Source: QWPT01 sp964393015
GTDB taxonomy: Bacteria > Planctomycetota > Phycisphaerae > Phycisphaerales > SM1A02
Reading direction: 5' to 3'
Assembly: GCA_964393015.1 (NCBI GenBank)
Contig: CAYMSD010000004.1
Coordinates: 10,139-74,138 of the forward strand
DNA: 64,000 nucleotides
Shown: in pieces, positions 9,780-18,533 of the stretch
Layout: every line of letters begins with the position of its first letter
How positions within the stretch are numbered: position 1 is the stretch's first letter
The notes under the pieces: model-generated
The model's input: only the letters and a program-made list of their open reading frames with translations
The model's database searches: none
Told to the model about the DNA's origin: nothing
Position numbers and translations under genes: made by a program

Positions 9780-10715
9780 TCAGCCACCCGGCGGAAGCGG
9801 CCGCACGACGGCGCCGACGAGGGCGGGCCGACCGTTCAGGAACGCGGCGACCGGCATCGCCTTCCCGCCGACAGGCTGCACCTCGAGCAGACGGATCGAC
9901 CCAGCGCGCGTCGCCACCACGCCGTCCGCCCCCAGCAACCCTGGCTCCCCCCGCTGCGCGGCGCCGTCGCCGCACGCGGCCACGCGCAGGAGCTTCACGG
10001 GGACTTCACCGACGAGGACCGTGCAACCGGGCCACGCGTTCAGGCCGTTGATGCGCGCGCGCGCGGCCTCGGCCTCGAGCGACGCAAGGTCGACCGTCGC
10101 CTCCGCCTTCGAGAGCTTGCGCGCCCGCGTCGCGAGCGACTCGTCCTGGGCGCGCCCCTCGGCGCGGCCGGCCTCGTGCTGCGCAAGCACCGCCGACAGC
10201 ACCTCGGGCCCGAGCAGCGCGAGCGCATCGTGCACCTCGTCGGCCGTCTCGGTCGGGCCGATCGGCCGCGTGCGCGTCGCGTAGACGAGCCCGGCGTCCA
10301 TCCGCTCCGCGATTCCGATGACGCTGACGCCCGTCTCGCGGCGGCCATCCATCACCGCGCGCTGGATCGGCGCTGCGCCGCGGTAGGCGGGCAGCACGGA
10401 TCCATGGAGGTTGATGGCGAAGACCCCGTCGACGAGCTCGCGCGAGAGCTTCTGCCCGAACGCGATGACGACCCACGCGTCTGCCCCGATGCCGCGGACT
10501 TCCGCGAGGACCTCGGGCGCATTCACATCGGCGGGCTTCACGACGCGGATCCCGAGCTCCTCCGCGCGCACCGCGATCGGCGTCGGCGTCAGCACCTTGC
10601 CGCGCCCCGCGGGGCGATCGGGCTGCGTCACCACGAGCGCGACCTCGTGCGCGCGCGCGAGCGCCTCGAGCGATGGGATTCCGAACGCCCCTGCACCGAG
10701 GAAGACGAGCCTCAA
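9780..10715 (-). CDS. fmt: methionyl-tRNA formyltransferase
   Basis: Formylates initiator Met-tRNA using 10-formyltetrahydrofolate. It is 311 residues, the family size. The N-terminal formyltransferase domain starts MRLVFLGAGAFGIPSLEAL. The catalytic region is INLHGSVLPAYRGAAPIQ, with the folate-site Asn/His and the later Asp in MDAGLVY. A C-terminal OB-like domain contains NGLNAWPGC. It lies 14 bp downstream of def on the same strand, the classic def-fmt operon. Together the two genes add and later remove the formyl group of the start methionine. Confidence 0.95.
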   Translation of the reverse strand: MRLVFLGAGAFGIPSLEALARAHEVALVVTQPDRPAGRGKVLTPTPIAVRAEELGIRVVKPADVNAPEVLAEVRGIGADAWVVIAFGQKLSRELVDGVFAINLHGSVLPAYRGAAPIQRAVMDGRRETGVSVIGIAERMDAGLVYATRTRPIGPTETADEVHDALALLGPEVLSAVLAQHEAGRAEGRAQDESLATRARKLSKAEATVDLASLEAEAARARINGLNAWPGCTVLVGEVPVKLLRVAACGDGAAQRGEPGLLGADGVVATRAGSIRLLEVQPVGGKAMPVAAFLNGRPALVGAVVRPLPPGG

Positions 10716-10729
10716 CGCGACCCCCTCAT

Positions 10730-11233
10730 TCAGCCCCCCGCCCGCTCGAGCGACCGCAGCGCGCGGCGGTTCGCGAGCCTGTCGATCGGACGCATGCGGT
10801 CGATGATGAGGACGCCCTCGAGGTGGTCGAACTCATGCTGCCAGACACGCGCGGGGAAGCCGTCGCTCTCGAGCGAGAACTCCGAGCCATCGAGCCCCAT
10901 GGCACGGATCTTCGCGACGCGCGGCCGCAGGATCTCCGCACGGATGTCGGGCAGGCTGAGGCAGCCCTCCTCGAACGGCTCCACGCTTCCCACCGCCTCG
11001 AGCACGGGATTGATGAAGACCCGCTCGGGCTCGCCCTCGCGGGCGCTCGTCAGGAAGATGCGCACGCTCTCGCCAAGCTGCGGCGCTGCGATCCCGGCGC
11101 CCTCGAGCTCCGCCATCACCCGCCGCATGTCCTCGACGAGCTCGAGCACGGATGCGTCGATCCGCTCGACTGGCCGCGCCTTCAGGCGAAGCACGGGATC
11201 GGGATGGATGACGATGGAGCGCCCCTTGGCCAT
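10730..11233 (-). CDS. def: peptide deformylase
   Basis: Metal-dependent enzyme that removes the N-formyl group from nascent proteins. It is 167 residues with all three family motifs: GIAAPQLG, EGCLS (metal-binding Cys) and QHEFDHLEG (two metal-binding His and the catalytic Glu). The ATG at 11233 is chosen because it is preceded by TATGAT at 6 bp and because the protein then has normal PDF length. A longer upstream extension in the same frame has no family similarity. It is the first gene of the def-fmt pair and diverges from the TPR gene at 11454. Confidence 0.95.
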   Translation of the reverse strand: MAKGRSIVIHPDPVLRLKARPVERIDASVLELVEDMRRVMAELEGAGIAAPQLGESVRIFLTSAREGEPERVFINPVLEAVGSVEPFEEGCLSLPDIRAEILRPRVAKIRAMGLDGSEFSLESDGFPARVWQHEFDHLEGVLIIDRMRPIDRLANRRALRSLERAGG

Positions 11234-11239
11234 TCGGCC

Positions 11240-11245
11240 ATCATA
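11240..11245 (-). promoter_or_regulatory. -10-like hexamer before def
   Basis: TATGAT on the minus strand (11245 to 11240), 6 bp before the def ATG. No good -35 at normal spacing was found. Confidence 0.5.
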
Positions 11246-11453
11246 GACTCTCCCTTTCCCGAGGCCGCGACCGCAACTGATCTCCCGCCGCGCGCGGATG
11301 TTGCGGCGGTCGACCACGCGAGGCGAAGGCGTTTGACCGATGCCCCCGACCGCGGGTACCCTTCTCCATCGCTCCGCCTGAGGCCCTCGCCCGCCACGCA
11401 GTGGCCGCGCGTCCTCGGACGGTTCCGCAACCGCGCCCCCGAGGAGCCAGGAT

Positions 11454-12968
11454 TTGGGTCTCTTTTCCTTCGGTAAGAAGAAGCCGACCGACCAGCCGCA
11501 GCAGGACGCCTCCGCGCCCGCAGGCGGGCAGCCCGCCGTCGAAGGCGCCTTCGTCCCGCAGCCCGACAAGGCGCGCAAGTTCTTCGACCACGCCAAGACC
11601 ATCGCGCAGACGGGAAACTACGAGTACGCGCTGATGCTCTACGCGAAGGGCTTCCGCTTCGACCCGAACGGCCTTCCGCGCCATGAGGAGTTCTACAAGC
11701 TTGCGGTCAGCTTCTACCAGTCGGGCGGCAAGCCCGCGGGGCGAGAGGAGATCCGCGAGCTCGAGGGGCCGGGGCCGATCGACAAGTTCGTGCAGGCCGA
11801 GTACATCTGGTCGCGCGATGTCCTGAACATGGATGCGGCCTTCAAGATGCTCGAGACGGCCGCGAAGGCGGGCCAGATCGAGTTCGGCGGCTGGATCGCC
11901 CCGAAGCTCCTCGACCTCCTGCGCAAGCAGAAGAAGCAGTCGAAGTCGATGTGGCTGAAGGCGAAGACGCTGTTCACCAATGTCGAGGCCTACGCCGAGG
12001 CGTTCGCCTGCGTCGAGGAGGCCGTGCGCGTCGACCCGACGGACACGCAGCTCTCGGCCGATCTCAAGGAGCTCACGGCGCGCCACGCCCTCAAGCAGGG
12101 CGGCTACGACAAGGCCGCGGGCGGCGGCGGCAACTTCACCTCGATGGTGAAGGACGGCGGCAGGCAGCAGCAGCTCCAGGAGCAGAACCAGATCGCGGCG
12201 AGCGAGGAGACCGAGGCACGCAACGTCGAGCGCGCGCGCGCCGAGTACGAGGCGAACCCGATGTCGCCCGAGGTCATCCAGCGCCTCGGCACGCTGCTTC
12301 GTCGCCGCGGCACGGAGGAGTCGGAGAACGAGGCGCACGCCGTCTTCATGACCGGCTTCGAGCGGCTCAACGAGTACCGCTTCAAGATGTTCGCGGGCGA
12401 GATCAAGGTGGCGCAGATGCGTCGCCGCGTCTCCGCAGCGCTGAAGGCCACGGAGGCGAACCCCGCCGACGAGGCCGCGCGAGCCACGCATGCGGCGCTC
12501 CGACGCGAGCTGCTCGACCTCGAGGGCGCCGAACTCCGCGAGCGCCAGCGCAACTATCCGACCGACCGCTCGATCAAGGCCGAGCTCGGCCGCATCGAGT
12601 TCGAGCTCGGGAACTTCGAGGAGGCGATGGCCGCCTTCCAGGCCTGCAAGGACGACGCCAAGCTCCGCATCGGGTCGACCCACATGCTCGGCCGCTGCTT
12701 CGCGGCGGAAGGCTGGCACTCGGAGGCGTCGAGCGAGTACCGCGAGGCGCTCAGCGCCTTGGGCGCGGGCGAGTCCGAGCGAGAGCTCCCGATCAAGTAC
12801 GACCTGATGGTGTCGCTGATGGAACTCGCGAAGGCCGAGAAGAACGGAACCTACGCCCGCGAGGCGGGAGAGATCTGCTCCGCGATCGTCCGGCGCGACA
12901 TCTCCTACCGCGACATCCGCACCAAGCGCAAGGAGATCGACGCGCTCGTGAAGGAAATGCCTGCGTGA
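11454..12968 (+). CDS. tetratricopeptide-repeat protein of unknown role
   Basis: A 504-residue, mostly helical protein. It starts GLFSFGKKKP, continues through a Gln/Ala/Pro linker, and then has TPR-like helix pairs: AKTIAQTGNYEYALMLYAKGF, FACVEEAVRVDPTD, IEFELGNFEEAMAAFQACKD and AEGWHSEASSEYREAL. No signal peptide or membrane helix is seen, so it is probably a cytoplasmic scaffold. The start is TTG at 11454. GAGGAG at 11441-11446 provides a good Shine-Dalgarno 7 bp upstream, and no ATG is available. The stop overlaps the GTG of kdsB (12965-12968). The coupling does not by itself prove a role in KDO metabolism. Confidence 0.85.
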   Translation: MGLFSFGKKKPTDQPQQDASAPAGGQPAVEGAFVPQPDKARKFFDHAKTIAQTGNYEYALMLYAKGFRFDPNGLPRHEEFYKLAVSFYQSGGKPAGREEIRELEGPGPIDKFVQAEYIWSRDVLNMDAAFKMLETAAKAGQIEFGGWIAPKLLDLLRKQKKQSKSMWLKAKTLFTNVEAYAEAFACVEEAVRVDPTDTQLSADLKELTARHALKQGGYDKAAGGGGNFTSMVKDGGRQQQLQEQNQIAASEETEARNVERARAEYEANPMSPEVIQRLGTLLRRRGTEESENEAHAVFMTGFERLNEYRFKMFAGEIKVAQMRRRVSAALKATEANPADEAARATHAALRRELLDLEGAELRERQRNYPTDRSIKAELGRIEFELGNFEEAMAAFQACKDDAKLRIGSTHMLGRCFAAEGWHSEASSEYREALSALGAGESERELPIKYDLMVSLMELAKAEKNGTYAREAGEICSAIVRRDISYRDIRTKRKEIDALVKEMPA

Positions 12969-13902
12969 GCGGCGCCCCTCTTCCGCGCGCGGTCGGCATC
13001 ATTCCCGCGAGGCTCGCCTCGTCGCGCTTCCCGGAGAAGGTGCTCGCTGCGGAGACGGGGCGGCCCCTGATCGTGCATGTCCTCGAGCNNNNNNNNNNNN
13101 NNNNNNNNNNNNNNNNNNNNNNNNNNNNNNNNNNNNNNNNNNNNNNNNNNNNNNNNNNNNNNNNNNNNNNNNNNNNNNNNNNNNNNNNGAGAAGGTGCTC
13201 GCTGCGGAGACGGGGCGGCCCCTGATCGTGCATGTCCTCGAGCAGGCGCGCCGCGCCTCCACGCTGAGCGCTGTCTTCGTGGCTGCAGACCACCCCCGCA
13301 TCGTCGAGGCGGTCGAGCGTGCGGGCGGCCGCGCCATCCTGACCCGCGTCGACCACCCGAACGGCACCAGCCGCCTCGCGGAGGCGCTTGAATCGATCGC
13401 CGCGGCGCTGCCCGCGGACCAACGGCCCGAGATCGTGGTCAACATCCAGGGCGACGAGCCCGAGATCGAGCCCGAGACGATCGACGCCGCGGTCGAGCTG
13501 CTCGGCCGCTCCCCGTGGGCGGAGGTCGCGACCATCGCCACCCCCTTCGCGCCCGCAGAGTCGCCCCTCGACCCGAACCTGGTGAAGGTGGTTCTCGGCG
13601 AGGCCGGCCGCGCGCTCTACTTCTCCCGCGCCCCGATCCCCTTCCACCGCGACGCCGCGTCGGGCACCACCCCCCGCGCCACCCCGCTCCGCCATGTCGG
13701 GCTCTACGCCTATCGGGCGGCGTTCCTGCCCGCCTTCGCGGCATGGCCCCCGTCGCCCCTCGAGGAGACGGAGAGCCTCGAGCAGCTGCGGGTCCTCGAA
13801 CGCGGACACGGGATCGCCGTGGCCGTGCGTCGCGTCTCGAGCCAGGGAATCGACACCCCCGAGCAGTACGCCGCGTTCGTCCGCCGCGCGCAATCGCGAT
13901 GA
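12965..13902 (+). CDS. kdsB: 3-deoxy-manno-octulosonate cytidylyltransferase (interrupted by an assembly gap)
   Basis: Activates KDO with CTP for lipopolysaccharide inner-core synthesis. The N-terminus VGIIPARLASSRFPEKVL, the later NIQGDEPEIEPETID and the C-terminal HVGLYAYR are family signatures. The start is GTG, overlapping the TPR gene stop. A 100-N gap (13089-13188) is flanked by identical 55-bp copies. As drawn the frame shifts, but deleting the Ns and one copy removes 155 bp and restores one continuous frame of about 260 residues, the normal KdsB size. The gene is therefore most likely intact in the organism. It implies a KDO-containing outer membrane. Confidence 0.9.
13034..13243. other. 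assembly gap with duplicated 55-bp flanks
   Basis: 100 Ns occupy 13089-13188. The 55 bp before the gap (13034-13088) are identical to the 55 bp after it (13189-13243), as expected for an unmerged k-mer overlap. It is not a biological repeat. Confidence 0.9.
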
Positions 13903-13908
13903 CCCGAC

Positions 13909-13938
13909 TTGCAATTCCTGCCTCTTCCTGACTACATT
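13909..13938 (+). promoter_or_regulatory. promoter of pyrG
   Basis: TTGCAA (13909-13914), an 18-bp spacer, then TACATT (13933-13938). The hexamer ends 5 bp before the pyrG ATG, so the message is predicted to be leaderless. This is the best two-part promoter in the window. Confidence 0.65.
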
Positions 13939-13943
13939 CGGGA

Positions 13944-15779
13944 ATGCCCCACTCGGATCATCCTGCCGACCTCCCCGACGGCTGCGGATTCCTCTCACAG
14001 TTTGGAAAGAGCGAAGAGAGCTCGGAGTGGCATTCGCCCGCCCCCGCGGGCTACCAGCGCGGCCGCACCAAGTTCGTGGTCGTCATCGGCACCGTGATGA
14101 GCGGCCTCGGCAAGGGGATCTTCGCGAGCTCGCTCGCCAAGCTCATCAAGGACAAGGGCCTCTCGGTCGCCCCCATCAAGATGGAGGGCTACCTCAACAT
14201 CGATTCAGGAACGCTCAACCCCTATCGCCACGGCGAGGTGTTCGTGCTTGCCGACGGCTGCGAGACCGACATGGATCTCGGCACCTACGAGCGCATCCTC
14301 AACCAGGACCTCACGCGGAAGAACTTCGTGACGGCGGGACAGGTCTACACCGAGGTGCTCGAGCGCGAGCGCCGCGGTGGATACCTCGGGCGCGATGTGC
14401 AGATGATCCCGCATGTGACGGGCGTGGTGAAGATGCGCCTCCGCGAGCTCGCGATGACGGGGAACAACGGCAAGCAGGCCGATGTCGTCTTCGTCGAGGT
14501 CGGCGGCACGGCGGGCGACTACGAGAACGGCTTCTACATCGAGGCGCTGCGCGAGCTCGCGTTCGAGGAGGGCGACGAGTCGACCTGCTTCGTGGCGCTC
14601 ACCTACATCCTCGAGCCGTCGATCCTCGGCGAGCAGAAGTCGAAGGCGGCGCAGCTCGGCATCAAGCGGCTGATGGAGGCGGGCATCCAGCCGAACATCG
14701 TCGCCTGCCGCGCGAAGAACCCCGTCACCGACAAGGTGATGGAGAAGATCGCGATGTTCTCGAATGTGCCGCTCCGCCGCGTGTTCTCCATGCACGACCG
14801 CGAGAGCGTCTATGCGATTCCCGAGGCGATGCGCGCCGCGGGCCTCGACCGCGAGATCCTCTCGATCCTGAACCTCCACGACCGCACGAACCCGGCGAAG
14901 GAGGATGTGGCGCGCGTCGAGTGGCTCGACTTCTCGCGCCGCATCTTCGCGCCGCGCAAGCACCACATCGAGCTCGGCATCACCGGCAAGTACGCGGCGC
15001 TGCGCGACGCCTACGCCTCGATCGACAAGGCGATCGAGCATTGCTCGATCCAGCTCTCGTGCGACATCAAGACGCGCTGGATCGACACGGGCGAGCTGAC
15101 CGACGACACGCTGACGGCGAAGGCGCTCGACGGCGTGCACGCGGTGATCGTGCCCGGCGGCTTCGGCCAGCGCGGCGTGGAAGGAAAGATCCGCTGCGTC
15201 CGTTGGGCGCGCACGAACCGCGTGCCCTTCCTCGGGATCTGCCTCGGATTCCAGATGGCCGTCATCGAGTACGGCCGCAGCGTGCTCGGGCTCGCGGGCG
15301 CGAACTCGACCGAGTTCGAGCCGAACTGCGCGCACCCGATGATCTCGGAGCTCCCCGACCAGAAGAAGCTCGAGGGGATCATGGGCGGCACCATGCGCCT
15401 CGGCGCGCAGGAGGTCATTCTCGAGCCTGGGTCGCTCGCAAGCTTCCTCTACGGCTCGAAGACCGAGATGCGCGAGCGCTTCCGCCATCGCTACGAGGTC
15501 GAGCCCGCCTACATCGAGCAGCTGCAGGCGGCGGGGCTCCGCTTCAGCGGCCGCCATCCGAAGTTCCCGATCATGCAGGTGCTCGAGCTTCCGCAGGACA
15601 CCCACCCCTACTTCGTCGGCGGCCAGTTCCACCCCGAGCTGACGAGCCGCCCGCTTGGCCCGAACCCGATGTTCATGGGCCTCATCGCGGCCGCGATCGC
15701 CAGCGTCGAGCCCGACTTCGCGCAGACCGACCTCGGCCGGCGCTGGGTGCGCAGCGCCCCGAAGGCCGTGAAGGCCTGA
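13944..15779 (+). CDS. pyrG: CTP synthase
   Basis: Makes CTP from UTP, ATP and glutamine. The protein is 611 residues, against about 535-550 usually. Part of the excess is an N-terminal extension of roughly 45 residues before the synthetase P-loop region TVMSGLGKGI. The amidotransferase domain has GICLGFQ (nucleophile Cys), ANSTEF and the C-terminal GQFHPELTSRP with the catalytic His/Glu. The start at 13944 is supported by the promoter ending 5 bp upstream. An internal start would need a different promoter. It lies 41 bp after kdsB, which consumes CTP, so co-location may be functional. Confidence 0.95.
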   Translation: MPHSDHPADLPDGCGFLSQFGKSEESSEWHSPAPAGYQRGRTKFVVVIGTVMSGLGKGIFASSLAKLIKDKGLSVAPIKMEGYLNIDSGTLNPYRHGEVFVLADGCETDMDLGTYERILNQDLTRKNFVTAGQVYTEVLERERRGGYLGRDVQMIPHVTGVVKMRLRELAMTGNNGKQADVVFVEVGGTAGDYENGFYIEALRELAFEEGDESTCFVALTYILEPSILGEQKSKAAQLGIKRLMEAGIQPNIVACRAKNPVTDKVMEKIAMFSNVPLRRVFSMHDRESVYAIPEAMRAAGLDREILSILNLHDRTNPAKEDVARVEWLDFSRRIFAPRKHHIELGITGKYAALRDAYASIDKAIEHCSIQLSCDIKTRWIDTGELTDDTLTAKALDGVHAVIVPGGFGQRGVEGKIRCVRWARTNRVPFLGICLGFQMAVIEYGRSVLGLAGANSTEFEPNCAHPMISELPDQKKLEGIMGGTMRLGAQEVILEPGSLASFLYGSKTEMRERFRHRYEVEPAYIEQLQAAGLRFSGRHPKFPIMQVLELPQDTHPYFVGGQFHPELTSRPLGPNPMFMGLIAAAIASVEPDFAQTDLGRRWVRSAPKAVKA

Positions 15780-15801
15780 CGCGGCGCGCGGGGCAGCCGC
15801 C

Positions 15802-16239
15802 ATGGCCGACACGCTGACAAGGGCCGAGCGCAGCGCGCTGATGGCGAGGATCCGCGGCACGGACACGAAGCCCGAGGTCTTCGTCCGCTCCGCGCTCCAT
15901 CGCGCTGGGTTCCGCTTCAGGCTCCACGGCCGCACGCTCCCGGGCCGCCCCGACATCGTGCTCCCGAAGCATCGCACGGTGGTGTTCGTGCACGGCTGCT
16001 TCTGGCATCGCCACGGCTGCGCGCTGTCGAGCGAGCCCGCGACGCGCCGCGCGTTCTGGCGCGAGAAGTTCGCCCGCAATGTCGCCCGCGACAAGCGCAC
16101 GGCGGCGGCCCTTCGCCGCGCGGGCTGGCGCGTCCTGACCGTGTGGGAATGCTCGCTGCGCACGGCGGCCCGCCGCGAGCAGGCGGTCGCGCGGCTCGTG
16201 CGGCGGATCGCGTCGACACGCCCCGCGCCCGCGGGCTGA
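15802..16239 (+). CDS. vsr: very short patch repair (Vsr) endonuclease
   Basis: A 145-residue T:G-mismatch nicking endonuclease of the Vsr family, which repairs deaminated 5-methylcytosine next to C5-methylases. The conserved sequence is clear: MARIRGTDTKPE at the N-terminus, GFRFRLHGRTLPGRPDIVLP with the catalytic Asp, VVFVHGCFWHRHGC, FWREKFARNVARD, and GWRVLTVWEC near the end. The family usually sits beside a cytosine-C5 methyltransferase, but none is in this window, so the gene looks orphaned. It starts 22 bp after pyrG and may be read through from it. The GC content matches its neighbours, so there is no sign of very recent transfer. Confidence 0.92.
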   Translation: MADTLTRAERSALMARIRGTDTKPEVFVRSALHRAGFRFRLHGRTLPGRPDIVLPKHRTVVFVHGCFWHRHGCALSSEPATRRAFWREKFARNVARDKRTAAALRRAGWRVLTVWECSLRTAARREQAVARLVRRIASTRPAPAG

Positions 16240-16280
16240 AGCCGAAGCCGAAGCCGAAGGCCGCGGACCACGCTCCCTTC

Positions 16281-16339
16281 GCTGTCCCCGCCTGAGGACA
16301 GCGCCTGTTCAACTCTCAAATCTCGCACGGCTGTGCGAG
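16281..16339 (+). terminator. two hairpins after vsr
   Basis: GCTGTCC (16281-16287) pairs with GGACAGC (16296-16302) across an 8-base loop. CTCGCAC (16322-16328) pairs with GTGCGAG (16333-16339) across GGCT. Neither has a T tract, so termination is plausible but unproven. A GAAGCC microrepeat precedes them at about 16238-16260. Confidence 0.4.
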
Positions 16340-16501
16340 GATCACTTGTCCTCTCGCGGGTCGGTCGCATGCTCTCACCCGGCACAGGCCGCGGTTCCGA
16401 GAGAAAGACGGACCCGTGGTCGCGAGCGTAGGTGGTGTCCTTCGCCTCCGTGCCGTGTCCGTTTGACATCGTTGTTCCGCTCAAACACAGGAGTCCCATC
16501 G

Positions 16502-18193
16502 ATGAAAGTGCTTCGTGACGCGGCATTGCGCCGCGCTGGTTGTGTCGTTCTCGCGTTGACCTCCCTCGGCCTCTGCCATGCCGCACAGGCGCAGAGCCTC
16601 ATGTGGCATCGCAACGCCCTTGCAAAGGCGGAGAGCGACATCCCACGGACGCTGAGCGAGGTCGGATTGCCGCCGGAGGCGGGATCGGTCATCGCCACCT
16701 CCAAGGACATCAAGTTCGAGGTCCCCATTCTCCCGGGCGTCCACGAGAACTTCGATGTGGAGGTCGTGGCGGTCAAGGGGCTTCACCAGCTGCCCCAGGG
16801 CGTCGACCCGATCACGGCCTTCTTCGCAGCGCATCCGGATGCGGACTTCGCGTACCAGTACAGCTCGAACGCGCTGGTCAACGACTGCGACGGCGACGGC
16901 GTTCCTTCGCTCGGCGCGGGAAACCCGCCGTGCTGGGGCACTCCCGCCGCGGTTCTGCGCATCGACGACATTCCCGCCTCCTCGCTGCCGACCAACATTC
17001 GCTGCAGCACTCCGATCACATGCATCGCCCGCCCGACCTTCTTCGTGAAGGTGTCGGCACCGCCGCTGCTGAACGGCGGCATCGTCGGCATCAAGGTGAA
17101 GGGCATCAACGCGGGCTACTTCATCGGCGCATCGACGATGACCTGGAATCCAAGCCCGTGGGGCCACGCATGGGTGAAGTTCAAGGACATGCGGTCGAAC
17201 CTCTGCCCCGGCGGCGCCGTTGCGTGCTACTGGGGATTCGGGAAGTACCCCGTCGAGCAGCGCCCCTACAACCCAGGTGTGATTCGAGACGACACCAACA
17301 CGATGGCGGACTACACGCTCTGGTACCCCGTGACCATGGCGCAGTGGAGGGCGGCGCTTCAGTCGGTTCGCGCCCTGAGCCGAGCGGACTTCGATTTCGA
17401 CGCATGCGACGACAACTGCGTCGGCTTCGTCGAAGATGTCTTCACGGCCACGGGCCTCTGGCTGCCTCCCTCGACGGGAGCCCTTGGGTGTCCATGCCCG
17501 AGCCGTCTGAAGACCACCTTCAGGCACATGCTCGAGAACAACATCGCCCCTCCGAACTGTGGATACATCGTGGTCGGGGGCATGTTCGAGCAGCCGGATC
17601 CGACCGACAACTTCGACATGCAGCTCGCGCTCGAGATGCTCGGCTCCGACCCGGCGCTGCTCGCGAGCAGGTTCGAGATGCCGTTCTCAGGCTTCCAGCT
17701 TGGCACGAACCAACTCCGCACGAACGGGAATCTCGTCCTCGACCTCGACTTCGGCCCGCACACCTTCGCCATGGTCGACTTCGGGGATGGCACGGTGGTG
17801 CGCGGCGTGCCCGGCGATGTCTCGCACACCTACACAGAGCCAGGCAGCTTCGAGGCGCGCGTGAACGCCTTTGGCTGCGATGAGATCCGCAGCTACGAGT
17901 TCACCGTGGTGGTCGCAAGCAAGGGGAAGCCCGTGACCTCGCGTTCGGTCAGCATCCCCGACGCCCCGCCGAGCGGGAAGCCGGGAAATCCGCCTGAACT
18001 GAACCTGCCGTCGATGCAGAGGCCGTGCCCATCCGACATCGACTGCTCATGGGAGACGGACGGCGGCGACCTCGCCGCAGTGCTGGCGGCGTGGGGCTCC
18101 GACTCGTTGGAGTCCGATGCCAACGGCGACGGAGTCATCGACGGCAACGACCTCGCGACCGTGCTTGCCGGATGGGGACCCTGCGCGCCCTGA
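16502..18193 (+). CDS. secreted protein: papain-like (LRAT-like) domain, PKD-like domain, dockerin-like tail (paralog 1)
   Basis: A 563-residue protein with a signal peptide ending near HAAQAQ. A large N-terminal region carries GHAWVKF (His) followed well downstream by DDNCVGFVEDVF. The His-then-NCxxF order resembles circularly permuted NlpC/P60 (LRAT-like) folds, where the Cys is the nucleophile; this is my inference. Next comes a PKD-like strand set (FAMVDFGDGT, then SHTYTEPGSFEARV). The end carries two calcium-loop-like segments (DCSWETDGGDLAAVLAAWG and DANGDGVIDGNDLATVLAGW) typical of planctomycete dockerin-like tails. The start at 16502 gives a clean signal peptide. A close paralog follows at 18534. 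Confidence 0.75.
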   Translation: MKVLRDAALRRAGCVVLALTSLGLCHAAQAQSLMWHRNALAKAESDIPRTLSEVGLPPEAGSVIATSKDIKFEVPILPGVHENFDVEVVAVKGLHQLPQGVDPITAFFAAHPDADFAYQYSSNALVNDCDGDGVPSLGAGNPPCWGTPAAVLRIDDIPASSLPTNIRCSTPITCIARPTFFVKVSAPPLLNGGIVGIKVKGINAGYFIGASTMTWNPSPWGHAWVKFKDMRSNLCPGGAVACYWGFGKYPVEQRPYNPGVIRDDTNTMADYTLWYPVTMAQWRAALQSVRALSRADFDFDACDDNCVGFVEDVFTATGLWLPPSTGALGCPCPSRLKTTFRHMLENNIAPPNCGYIVVGGMFEQPDPTDNFDMQLALEMLGSDPALLASRFEMPFSGFQLGTNQLRTNGNLVLDLDFGPHTFAMVDFGDGTVVRGVPGDVSHTYTEPGSFEARVNAFGCDEIRSYEFTVVVASKGKPVTSRSVSIPDAPPSGKPGNPPELNLPSMQRPCPSDIDCSWETDGGDLAAVLAAWGSDSLESDANGDGVIDGNDLATVLAGWGPCAP

Positions 18194-18224
18194 CCGTGCG
18201 ACGACCGTTTCGCGAGCACAGCAA

Positions 18225-18260
18225 CCCCCGCGGGCGCCACGCACGCCCGCGGGGGCTTTC
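18225..18260 (+). terminator. intrinsic terminator-like hairpin between the paralogs
   Basis: A perfect 12-bp stem: CCCCCGCGGGCG (18225-18236) pairs with CGCCCGCGGGGG (18244-18255) around a 7-base loop, followed by CTTTCC. It lies 32 bp after the stop of the first paralog. The rest of the 340-bp spacer (18194-18533) shows no convincing gene. Confidence 0.75.
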
Positions 18261-18533
18261 CATTCACGCGCGCCGCTCCGCGCACTGGGTCGGTCACCCG
18301 GGGGAACAAGCCTGATCCTGATTGAGGACGAGATGCCGCACGCTCGCCACCGTTGCCGCTCGACGCTCGACACCATCCACGGGAATCCGTGTCCTCTCGG
18401 CGGACATTCGACGACTATCGAGTGCTCCGCGTGCGATCGGGGCCGCATGTCCTTGCAGCGACGAATTGCCGCGGCACGCTTCGTTCGCGGTCCTCGTCGA
18501 CTGTCTCGCGAGGCCACAAACCAAGGAGTCCCC

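Noticed and set aside
13034..13243. 55-bp direct repeat flanking the gap in kdsB, as a possible insertion-site duplication
   Set aside because: The same 55-bp length recurs at the gap at 60135-60344 and the gene becomes intact when one copy is removed, so it is an assembly artefact.
16238..16260. GAAGCC microrepeat after vsr
   Set aside because: Only three to four short copies; too small to call a functional repeat.
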